From contig OU015567.1 of the NCBI GenBank assembly GCA_907165135.1, forward strand, positions 7,507,001 to 7,571,000: a stretch of DNA of 64,000 bases, written 5' to 3'. The translations under genes were made by a program, and so were the position numbers. Positions 49,320 through 59,533 of this stretch are shown piece by piece. Under the pieces are notes generated by a model. The model was given only the letters and a program-made list of their open reading frames with translations. It had not been told where the DNA came from and did no database searches. Positions within the stretch are counted from its first letter, which is position 1. The number at the start of each line of letters is the position of its first letter. The DNA comes from Oikopleura dioica. Its lineage: Eukaryota > Chordata > Appendicularia > Copelata > Oikopleuridae.

Positions 49320-50617
49320 TCTGGACGCTGGAGATGGTTATCTTCCTTGATTTCAGCTCTGTTTTTCTTTTCTGTTATCTAAAAATTATAAAATTTTTAA
49401 CAGAAAGGACGATATTTTCCGGGCAGCACGCTATGCAAACAACGTTTGGATAGAGTTAGAATTTGCGAAGGCTAAATCAAATGTTGAACAAGGGGTCACG
49501 CACGAGTCACATTTTTCTTTCATTTCTCTTTTTTAAATTTCAATTTTGAACTTTCTCAACAAAATTTGCGCCTGATTTGACTATTTCTTTTCATTTATAC
49601 ACGGATCAATTGTTCTCTCGCCTTATGACAGTTCTCTCCGTCTCAGTTGATGATTCTCTGTTTAGTTCTCTTTTATTTTTATATTGTTAATTCTGAGACA
49701 CCGTTTTTGGGAATCTCTGGTTCAGATATAAAAGGAGATATTTTCGTACGATGACGTAGTTGAGCATCTGTGCATCAATTATGGAATAAATGACGAGGAT
49801 TTATTGCGTGCTTTTGCTCGTTACGACAAATTACTAATGTCATGATTTTTATTTTTTACAAAAAAAAAATATCAAAAAAGCCGTCAATTATCAAAAAGGT
49901 TCGTTTTTACCCAGATTCTCCCAGATTTTACCTCTATGTATATTTTCTTAATGATAGCTGAGTCCGAGTTCTCGTCATCTTAGTAATAATTTTTAATGAG
50001 ACGTCTCTCTTTTCAAGAAAGAGGATTAGAGACAGGTTGAAGGGAGGGGAATACTTTATGGACAGAATAATCTTGTTGCCCTGAGGTGAAACGAAACTAA
50101 ATGGCGGAGAGTCGGCAGATTCAATTCCGAAGACGTGAGATTTATTCAGACAGGGCATGATTTTAAATCACAAGGGTTTACAGTCAGGCTTGTAAATTGA
50201 GAGCTTGAAATTCGAGGAAAATTTCAAACTGGTCTTCAGAAGAGATGATAAACCTTTCGAGAAAGCCATTTTTTTATCATACTGCGGATATTTTATTTTT
50301 GTCCTTGAAAGTATTTCAACCACGTGTAAGTAAGTACCTGTAACTTAGAGCGGTAGGATTCACATCCGCCAAGACATTATAAATTGTCCAAAAATGCAAA
50401 AAAAAATCTTGCGCTGCCAAAGATTGACACGGAGATGGTTTAGCCAGTGTCAATTCTTGCAAGCATCAATCAAGACTGGCTCATTTGGCAGCTGATCTAT
50501 ACACGACAATTCAACTCTCAAGTCCTTTTTAAGACACTCGTTTAATTTACAATAGAAACGGCATTTTTTCTAAGAAGATTGTACAGTGCGTTATTTTGAC
50601 AGTAGATCCTTTCGTGT
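49320..50617. other. Gene-poor AT-rich DNA
   Basis: PKG promoter side plus about 1.2 kb without a supported gene. A short inverted block (GAGACGTCTCTC... AGAGGATTAGAGAC) near 49995-50035 was noted; no other structure recognised. Confidence 0.4.
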
Positions 50618-51002
50618 TTATAAGACGAATTCGCGGAAGGCGTCGAGGTGCTCTTTTAGGCTCTCGATATCTTCGTCTCCTTCTGGCCAGATGATTCGAA
50701 GAGGAGCACAAATTGGACATTCGGGCTTGGAGCAAGAAAGGCAATGTCTCAGGTACTTTCTTGAAGCGTCACATGCCGCGACTCCGAACTGAAAAAATGA
50801 TTATAGCTGAAATTTAAATCAAGGAAGAGAATTACTCTCAAATTGCATTTTTTCTCGAAGCACTCCTCTTGATGACAAAGCAGATCCTAAAAAGGGACGT
50901 TTGAGTCATGAAATGCAAAAGGAAAGAGCTCACTTGGAAATCCAGGCAGTATGGCATCAGAGCACACTCTTCGTCATCGCAATCAACACAGTGGATCATC
51001 AT
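50618..51002 (-). CDS. Stand-alone TAZ-type zinc-finger protein
   Basis: Three exons (51002-50934, 50886-50836, 50788-50618) with 45-47-base GT-AG introns give 96 residues. The protein is almost only a TAZ zinc domain: the Cys/His pattern IHCVDCDDEECALMPYC, LLCHQEECFEKKC, then ASRKYLRHCLSCSKPECPICAPL parallels the three HCCC sites of CBP/p300 TAZ1, including the C-terminal C-x4-CPxCxPL signature. An acidic helical tail follows (EGDEDIESLKEHLDAFREF). TAZ domains bind transactivation domains such as HIF, CITED and STAT. A protein consisting only of TAZ suggests a competitor or adaptor, which is inference. No bromodomain, KIX or HAT sequence lies nearby. Confidence 0.75.
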
Positions 51003-54000
51003 TGAAATTACCTGTCAACGGGTGAAATCAGAAAATTACGACCAAAAGCACAATTATCGCTCATCTCTCTTTATCATCTTTTTTAGAATATTTTCAGAGA
51101 AAAAGATGTTTTTTTTTTTCAAATTTTTTTTTGACTAAAATGGCTAATATTGAGAAAATTAACAAAAAAAAATTTCAATTATCTTCGGTTAAAAAGTCTA
51201 GTGAAAAATCTTTCTGTTCGTAATTAGTTTTTATAAAAAATATTTTTTTTCTTTTCGAATTAACCCGTTTCCTTTCTGATACCAGCGTACTTGTCAGCTT
51301 TTGCGTTTTTCATCTCTGTGACATTCATTTTTTTTAATGAAGTTAACTTTGTTTGTTTGCGCTCGTTTGATGAGTTTTGCGTTTGGAATTCAAGGCCTCG
51401 CCTTGATGAAAGAGGTATTTATTCATCAGTGCAAGGGCGGCCACTAGCGATTCTAGTAACAAGTGATAAAGACTGTCCAAAAGTGTCAAAGTGAGTCACG
51501 CTCGTCAAACAGTAACATCTGTACATTTCCCATCTGGTGTATAAATCTAAAACACGTCCTCTATCAACCACAGTGATTCATTTTCACTGCACGTACCGTG
51601 GTATATGAGAAAGTTACAAACCGCGACGTTCGATTTTTCCCATTTTTACCTTTTTTCGGCGATTTTTTTTCTTTAGTTTTTTTCGTAGAAACGTTGTTAA
51701 ACTCGCTCTAGAGCAACTTTAATACTTTGGCCTATTTACTATATTCAAGCCCTAATCTAGCCATAAGTCCTTCTAATTGCCGATCAACTATTCCTCAAAA
51801 ATGCGCTGCTCATACTCGTCTCACTTGCGCAACTCCGAAGACCGCGGAACAATCTTGGGCGACAGGCCATTTTTTCAAAGTTTAGCATGTTGATGAAATA
51901 ATCATAAAAATCATAAGACTCACGTTGTTGTGAGTCTCTTTGATTTACTCTTGATAATAACAACCGCATCAAAAAGCAACAGCAAATGTTGTTTGGTTTT
52001 CGAGCATGGTCGATTTCTTCTTACCCACCGGTCATAGAAATATTTTTCTAAGTACAACTCGTCTCAGTGACATTTCTATCATTCTATTTTATGCGGTAGA
52101 AAGATTTGAGCGAAAGCCCGATTCTCTCGCTAGAATTTTTTGATAAAAATCTGAACGAGTAATTATGGCTTGTAAGAATATGGAAAAACTACTGGTAGCA
52201 GTGATAAGAAAATGTGAATAATGTAGCGATTCGTGTAGTCGAAGAAATTGATAATTACTTTTCACGTGGAACTTTTTTCTTAACAGAAAAACAAGGAAGA
52301 ATACGCTAAAAGAAAAAGTTATGCTGAAATAAAAATCGCAATAGGTTAAGTCGTTCAAATTAAGCAGACGAGAAATGAGCTTTTCTCTTTTGCGTTTACG
52401 TTTTTCAAAGTTGATAAGTCGCTAACCTGCTTACACCGTGGAATGGGTTGAGCTGGGCAGCTGAATAAAATGCCGATCATTATCCTCGAAATTCGGAAGG
52501 CAAATAAACCCCCTCACGCGGTCCTTGCTTCCATCATTATTTTTTTTTCCTCCCCAAATTGAAATTTGCCATTTTTCATTCTTCCTCGACTTTATCGTAA
52601 AAAATACGGCGGTGACTTAACATGCCTCGAGTTGACTTTGAATCAGAAGGAAAGAATCAAAATCGAATCTCGGTGGCGAATTTTGTATCATTACATTTTG
52701 CGATCACATTACTACTTCGAGGACACCTGCGATGCCACACGTATCCTCATCACTTGCTTCTTCGAGTTTTAATCCCTATCCTTAAGGCCTTCACCTCATC
52801 TACTACTTCTTGTCTGTGTAATTCTAGCTTCAATATTCAGATTTTGGAATCAAAATATTTCGCTAGCAATATAGTCTTGTAATCTGGGCCGGCAACCTGA
52901 GTAGAAAACCTGAGTCAGGGTCTGAAAGATCAAAACTGAAAAGCGGCTTCGTCAGAAGTATAAAATATGATTGAATCATAATCTTGGGAAGCCGCTTCGC
53001 GGCTTCGTTTTTTAAAAAGCCGCTACGCGGCTTTTCATTTTTGATCCTTCAGACCCTGACTCAGGTTGCCGAGCCCAGTTTGCAATTGCAAAACAGCAAT
53101 TGAGAGACCTTGTCTTGCCTATGCGAATATTCGCTAATTCGCCGACTTCATAAAAAGTTGCATCACAAAAATTCCCCTTATTCCGGCGCTGTTATAAACG
53201 TGCGCGATGAGAGGTAAATCCCCCTCCGCCCAGGTCTATTTGTGATTTAAGAATTCAGCGCGATAGATCATCCTCGAGCTTCTCTTCATGATGCAAATTT
53301 GAAATTTCGCATCTTCAGCAAAGCCAGCGAAATGAGTCAAACAAGTTCTATCAAAATAGTATTAAAATATTATTAGCCAAAAATGATTTTAACTTACCTT
53401 GATCTAACGTTTATTTCGGGACAATTTAACCATGAAACGCAGTTTAACAAATTCAATTAAAAAAATCATTACAAATGCAGTAACGCAATAATCCATTTGT
53501 CAGCCAAAGCAGTTAGTAAGGTAAAGTGAGGAGATGATCTGAAAAATTCATATCTGGGAAATGCCGGTAATGAACGGAAAGAACGAGAAATCGTCCGGAT
53601 CAAGGGGATATTTACGCTCTCTTCAATAATTGCGAGTGAAAGAAAAATTTCTTGCGCAAATGTTCAAGGGCTCATTCAAGAGCAGAATAGTTCGAGTACC
53701 AACGCACAGACGATAAAGGCAGCCTTTTGTTGACATGTGAATGTTGACATGTGAATGTGTCATGTTCCTGTCATCATAAATCAACTCGTAAAATTTCCTT
53801 TTGGCTGCTCTTGGTTCAATAAATATTGTTAAATTTAAATTCTGAGAGGAAAAAAAGAAGCCTTCTGAAAGGCCATTTTGAGGCGTTTTTAGGTAAGTTT
53901 AGGTCGGTAGATCTGGCTGAATAATTGAGCACTTGGTTCGGCTCCCATACTCAAGATAAATATTTCTGAAATAATTATCCGCTCCACTTGTCACTGGCAC

Positions 54001-54230
54001 TAAAGTTATCAATCGCGCCAGGCGGCTTTCTGAAGCCTCGTGAACACATCGTAATATTTTGCCTCTTGCTATTTTTTTGCTTTTTGTCTGGATAAAGATT
54101 AAGAGTATCCCCACTTATAGTTGACTAGAGGGCACAACGTCACTATTTTGAGTGTTTGAACGAGGAAAAAAATCCACAGAAAACAGCTTTTTATTTTTAA
54201 CGAGCCGTTTTGCGTGTTTTTTATTCAATT
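51003..54230. other. Gene-poor region with one palindromic repeat
   Basis: About 3.2 kb without a supported gene. It holds the palindromic repeat copy at 52884-53078. Short open frames (for example 52566-52882) show no motif or splice support. Confidence 0.4.
52884..53078. mobile_element. Palindromic MITE, copy 2 of the AGCCGC family
   Basis: Ends CTGGGCCGGCAACCTGAGT and its inverse ACTCAGGTTGCCGAGCCCAG, with internal paired hairpins built of AAGCCGC / GCGGCTT. Flanking 8-mers CTTGTAAT and TTTGCAAT agree at six of eight positions, a decayed target duplication. 195 bases, non-coding. Confidence 0.75.
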
Positions 54231-55297
54231 ATGACTTCAAGAGAAGCTCCTGCTCAAACTCAATCCACAAAGAAAGGTAAATTACGCGATAAATTAGAAC
54301 GATGAGAAAGCGGAGGATACACCCTTAACGATCGTCAAAAATTTTAGCAAGAGATGATTTTTGAAGATTTTAACGATTTTCCTAGAAAAATATTAATTTG
54401 CGTCATGTTAAAAAAACGTCTCTTTTGTGATCTGAGCAGCTTAATTTTCGATTGTTTTACTCAAAAAGTGTCTGTTGTTATATCTAATAATTATATCTAT
54501 TGTGATAAGCAGCTGCTTGCCTCTCAATGAGGGCCTCCTCGAGACGTGAGAGACTTGAGTTCAACAATCATTATCTGAATTGAGAATTGAAAATTGAAAA
54601 TTTCCGACTTCGAAAAATTTCGAGCTGAAAATTAAAATTGTGTAATTGTGTAATTTTTGTAATTTCGCTAATTTGACGAACACACGACTAATCGATGCGT
54701 TGATCAAATTTTCGGAAAAATGAATACACTCGGCGAGGAGGTTCAATTGCTATAATTTAGAAAAATCCACCAAGCAAACGAGCACGGATCATATTCAACT
54801 CAACGGGAGAGCATCAGAATCCGAGAAAAATACTCAACAACTTCACGAAATGGATGCTACAGAGATGGAGCGAATGAAACGACTCAATCCGGACATTTTG
54901 AGAGACCAAGGTACTTTCAAGCTAGAATTCGGACAAGTCCATTTTCTGTAGAAAAAAGTTGAGAGAAATCAAAAAAGAGGCCGTTCTATGAATTGTCCAA
55001 GTGAGACTCTTTTAGATCAAAAGTTTCATCCAAATTTCGCCGCGCAGAATATTCTGACTGGCGCGGGAAAAGTAAGTTTTGATTGACACGAGTGCGCGCT
55101 AATGGCCTTTTGTAATTTTTCAGCCGATTTTGTCGCCACTTCAACAGAAGAGAATTCTGATTCACTTGAATCAACTTCAGAATATCAAGCTGGAGAGAAA
55201 CAGGAATTCGGTTGAAGTCACTTTTTTTGCAAAAACTATCAATGGGTGCTCAAATAGTAGCAAGACTTGCGCCTTCGTCTACCGACCAACCATGTGA
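54231..55297 (+). CDS. Hypothetical polar protein, family unknown
   Basis: Four exons (54231-54276, 54761-54910, 55016-55071, 55124-55297) joined with GT-AG introns in phase give 141 residues. The N-terminal half is Gln/Thr/Glu-rich (REAPAQTQSTKK, SEKNTQQLHEMDATEMERMK) and likely disordered or coiled; the middle has NPDILRDQDQKFHPNFAAQN, followed by LSPLQQKRILIHLNQLQN, possibly helical. No known domain recognised. The 484-base first intron is long for this genome. Coding potential rests on phase-consistent splice sites only. Confidence 0.45.
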
Positions 55298-56785
55298 GGG
55301 ACCAGAATGACATGGAAGGCTGAGTTTGGACTTGATAGAACCTTCAAAGGTGGTGAATCCTTCATCATCGATTTGCGGTTTTTTTCTAGTGGGTCAAGGG
55401 GACTCTGCTTTGTCACATCTCTCAGAATTTTGCGTTCCGGACCGCCTCTGGTTCCTGAAAGATGCCCCCGTGAAGAGAACAGACTGCCTCCCGAACAGAC
55501 ATCCTCATCCACTTGCATTTTGAACTGCGAAGCCAGATGAGCGTAACAGGAATCCTCACGAAGGAAGAGCAATTAAGCTCTTCGGGATTCGAACACACTT
55601 GACCATTTTCGCCTACTAACCCGCTACCCACACCACCGGGTAGCTTCCGATAATGGGGATGAAAAATCAACTTTATAAACCGAAAAAACCGACCTCGAAT
55701 TTGACAATTCTTACATTTTTACTTTTTATTACAACATTTCTTCGGAAGTAGCCGCACATCAGCTCTTCTCGATGTAATTTAACATTGTTTTCAACTTCCG
55801 ATTTTCAAAAACGAAGAATTCCGCGCCCGTTAGATCCAAGTAAATGAACAACTAATTTATTGCCGAATCAATATTTTTGATTCAAATAATAATTAATCTA
55901 ATATGAAGTGATCAAATAACTGCAACTGTGTTTGCGACATTGTCTTTTGAGGAGAACATCTTGAGAGATAAAAGTGTGAAGTTTTATTTGCACAATGTTG
56001 TAATTTGCAAAACATGAAAAGACTTCTACTCGCTTGTGAAAACAAGCAATTTCTTTGAAGCAAGTTTATTTCTATGTAAGTTACAAAATGTGGATTCAGC
56101 GTGTCAATTTTGACCGCTTTCTACCGCGCTGCTGGAGGAACTGCAAATATTTTTAAAATTCAATGAATTAGCCTTTCGCCGACTCAGCTTTTTTCGTGTT
56201 TATCTTCAACCGGAAATAAAGATACCAGCAACTGTGCTTTGACAACGAAGCCTTCATCGACACTGAGCCGACCGGCAAATCTTCAACTTCAAATTCCAAC
56301 ACCAACAGCCTCAATCTTTGATCATCCTCGCCGATTAATCTGCTTCTCATGCACAAAATTGAAATAAAAAAAAAAAGTTCACTTACATCATAAATATCAA
56401 AAATACATCATGTTATCTCTACTGGTTTCTTCTTGTTGCGTGAAGATTTGGTTGATAACTGGGAGGACCAGTGCTCTCAAAGTGGATTGCGGCTGTGGAT
56501 TTTGTGATCTACCTAAAAGTGTGAAATCTGATAACCGATTATATTTACTCAAGAGGTTCTATAAACTGCTTTCTATGTGAAAATATGCAGGTTTTTAAGT
56601 ATAATTTGATAGATTTTAGACAAGACTTGCTTCGAGAAACACCTTTTTTATGAGATTTCATGATAAGATACACCGATTTTTTTTATAAAAAAGGCATAAA
56701 TGTTTATTACTTTCTGTACAAAGAAATATCTTTACTTTCACAAAAGATATCTAAATAACCATCGGAGCTTTATTTCTCCAATCGT
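55298..56785. other. Intergenic DNA
   Basis: No gene supported. Around 55571-55650 the minus strand has a GTTCGAATCCCG block resembling a Pol III B box, but no full tRNA cloverleaf could be drawn. Rest is AT-rich. Confidence 0.35.
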
Positions 56786-57927
56786 TTAGGCGCACATGCC
56801 ATAAGGCTGAATGGTATGGTCGTCGCAGCACTGTTTGTTGAGAGAGTTGAAGATCGTCAAGGGACCGGTTGGGGGACCGCAGCATTCTGGCTCACTTAAC
56901 AAATTTTGCGTGAGACTTTGTCGGGAAATTTCTCGTCGGTTTACGCCCGCCGCAAACGGGGGCTTATTTTGTAACTGTTCTGTAGCTTATTGTTTCCCGG
57001 AAACTCGGCGATTAGAAAAGCTCGTGCTAAGCAATTTTCAAGACATCTATTACAACGCCTGGATATATCATCAAGCCCTTATCCCAAGTGAATCTACTTT
57101 TCTTTACATAATCAAACTATTAATGTTAAATTACTCCCTCTCACTAAAATCTCGAGTACCTGACGCCGCTGGTTTTCAAACACGATGAGTTATCACCGCG
57201 CGGGTCCCATCCAGTGGTCGACCAGAAGAGATGATAGTCGGAATTGAAATGCACAAGTTGCTCGGGCATCTTTTTCGCGTAGTCGAGGTCGCACTCGCAT
57301 AGATTTCTCTGGCAAGTGCCCGGCTTGTCCACGCAGATTACACCGCCGTTGGTTTTGCGCCATTTGTACTTGACGAGTTCGCCGATGCATTGCTCGCCAA
57401 ACTCCATCTTTACGCATTTTTGGCAGTCTTTGTACTGCTTGCATACAACGTCTTTAGACTTGTTCAAGAATTGTTACATAAAGAATCGAATTGTCTATTT
57501 GACGAAGCTAGCGTGTCTCGTGTACGTAATTGTTGATAAAAATCTTGAACAACATTCCTAAAGGATCAACCGGTCGTCCATAGCCAGGATCGCTCATTGG
57601 GCGGTCGCCAAGGATCAAACAGTGGCATCCGTATGTCCAGTACTTAACACTTGATTGTCCAAAGAACAAAGAGAGTTTTTACCTTTCTTTCATCAAAAGA
57701 AGGGTTGTAAAACTGCACGATCTTCAGCAAGTCCGAGTACCTTCTTCCCATCACCGAGATTCCCCCTAAAAAGAATCTTGATATTCCTAAATCATTACTT
57801 TTTACCAACCTTGGGGTCGATTTCCATGTCGTCCTAGAATGCCCAACGAGTCGCTTTCATCCGCTTGCGCTTGTGTTCCGCTGAAAAAGGAAGCTCCGAA
57901 AAGGGCAAAATTGAAAAACGATTTCAT
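56786..57927 (-). CDS. Secreted phospholipase A2-like protein, probably non-catalytic
   Basis: Signal peptide MKSFFNFALFGASFFSGTQA, then GISVMGRRYSDLLKIVQFYN, a Ca-loop-like YGCHCLILGD...GRPVDPL, a CKQYKDCQKC helix, NLCECDLDYAKKMP and a C-terminal ECCGPPTGPL...KQCCDDHTIQPYGMCA. The many paired Cys, YGCHC, GRPVD and LCECD follow the secreted PLA2 fold. At the catalytic helix the C-x5-C frame gives Tyr and Lys where active enzymes have His48 and Asp49, so lipase activity is doubtful. Five exons; the junction after VDPL needs a GG donor before SKDVVC. Start chosen for the signal peptide; stop at 56786-56788. Related invertebrate PLA2-like binding proteins exist; exact subfamily not assigned. Confidence 0.7.
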
Positions 57928-58092
57928 GATGTTGAAGTTCGCTGGTTGATAATTGCTTATTGCAATTAACTGGAAGTGAAATTTGTTTGATGAAATTTCC
58001 GGGCTGATGAGATTTTTTATATTGCTCGAGTTATATCAAATGGCGCCGTCTAGTGCACCGGCTGGTAGATATGATTTACGCCACGTGAGCGG

Positions 58093-58359
58093 ATGGAACT
58101 GATTATCCCACAAGTTGGACAAACACGAAGCAGATTTTTAAAATATGAAATTCAGGATCCGGAAATTGCTGAAATCAGCTTCATGCGCTTTGATTTCCCA
58201 GATGGAAATTCTTCATGGGAACTCTCGATAACTACAGGAGGAACGAAGATGCACGTAACCGTAAAATCTCACCTCTACGGTGCCTATCTTGCCAAAATCC
58301 TAGACACGTTGCGAAGGCTAGAGAGGACATTTTCGAAAAAGTGTCCGTTGAAATTGTAA
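58093..58359 (+). CDS. Possible small single-exon protein
   Basis: An 88-codon uninterrupted frame beginning MELIIPQVGQTRSRFLKYE and ending FSKKCPLKL, with an even amino-acid mix (FPDGNSSWELSITTGG) unlike random AT-rich DNA. No family recognised. It lies between the PLA2-like gene and EXOSC5, both on the other strand. An alternative with a short upstream exon from the Met at about 58039 is possible. Confidence 0.3.
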   Translation: MELIIPQVGQTRSRFLKYEIQDPEIAEISFMRFDFPDGNSSWELSITTGGTKMHVTVKSHLYGAYLAKILDTLRRLERTFSKKCPLKL

Positions 58360-58641
58360 AAGCAAACATGCGATAATAATCATTATTCTCTTGATTTGAG
58401 GGTGAAACTATCAACCTAAAACTGAGAATCTTGCTGCTAAGACCTTTCGTTACATCATGCAGAAACTGGGTAAAATTGGTATACAATCTTTTGCTGTTTC
58501 ATAAGAATTTGGAGAGACGGAAAATCTTATCTTTCTGCAACTTTTAGACGCAAAACTCGTGCATAAACATGTTATCTTCTTTTTCGAAAATTTCCAGATT
58601 ACTCAGTCAGGAGTTTATTCAATCTTTTTCTTTTTCGACTT

Positions 58642-59533
58642 TCAAACATTCACAGTTTCAGTCTGTAGGCGTTTCTGAACAGCATCTTGGAAGAGGTTGA
58701 AAACCGGCTTCGCGGAATTGGCAGCTTTGTGGAGCGCGTCCATAAGATGACCCTGGAAATCGCCATCGGATTGAACCGCCAGCAGCTTTCCGGTTCGGGA
58801 GAATACTGCGTGAATTGAGCCTTTTATTGATGCTCAGAATTTAAATCGCCGACTCAGAATCGTTAATAGTTCGATTTTATAAGAAAAAGATCGAATATAT
58901 AATAATTTAGAGCACTTTCCTATCGAGTTATTAATATCTTCTAGCGTTGGGTTCCCTAAGATTTTAATGAGAAGACAAGTTCAAATTTGAATGTCATACC
59001 AATCAGATCAAGCGTCTTCTTCTCATCAACAGTTGAAGCTAGAAGAGCTACAGTTCCTCCAGCAGCAACGTGGTGCATTTGTATTCCAGCGTCTAACATG
59101 GCGAGAATCGCGCAATTTACTAAAATAACATTTTGTAAAACACTGTTTGCTTTCACCCTTGAGGTTTCTCTTTTACAAATGACAACTGTGTGCTGTCATA
59201 ATCAATAATTTTACCTAAGGGAGTCACGCAAAACTCTGTTTCGAGCGGTTGCAAAACAATCTGAATCTGACATCTAGGGTTGGCTTCTTTCTGGACGAGG
59301 GAGGAGAGAAGACCCGAGATGGTCCTTTCAATTTGTCGGTGAACAGGTCCAGCTTGCTGATTCGACGGGGGATGAAGAATCACATTGACTGTAACTCGCA
59401 TCGGATCCTGTTCTCGCTCCTTTGCTTCTACAGGGCCGTTGACTCCGCAAACGACTGTTCCAAGCTCGGAAACGAGCATCGCTGATCCATCGCAACGACT
59501 AAACAGTGAAATCACGGTTTTGCGGAAATTCAA
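58642..59533 (-). CDS. EXOSC5: Exosome complex component RRP46
   Basis: RNase PH-like ring subunit of the RNA exosome, nuclear and cytosolic, catalytically inactive in animals. Three exons, about 59533-59214, 59120-58998 and 58826-58642. Matching blocks: SRCDGSAMLVSELGTVVCGVNGPVEAKERE, then VNVILHPPSNQQAGP, a PRCQIQIVLQPLE strand, LVNCAILAMLDAGIQMHHVAAG and a C-terminal helix VFNLFQDAVQKRL. The order agrees with EXOSC5. Introns are GT-AG. The Met at 59533 is usable, but a TTTAG acceptor lies within the first codons (near 59494), so a trans-spliced or alternative start downstream is possible. Confidence 0.88.

Noticed and set aside
50908-51138. Plus-strand open frame over the TAZ gene
   Set aside because: Antisense shadow; the minus strand carries a phase-consistent Cys-rich gene.
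55571-55650. Possible tRNA or tRNA-derived SINE on the minus strand
   Set aside because: A GTTCGAATCCCG T-arm-like block is present, but the acceptor and anticodon stems could not be paired; tRNAscan would decide.
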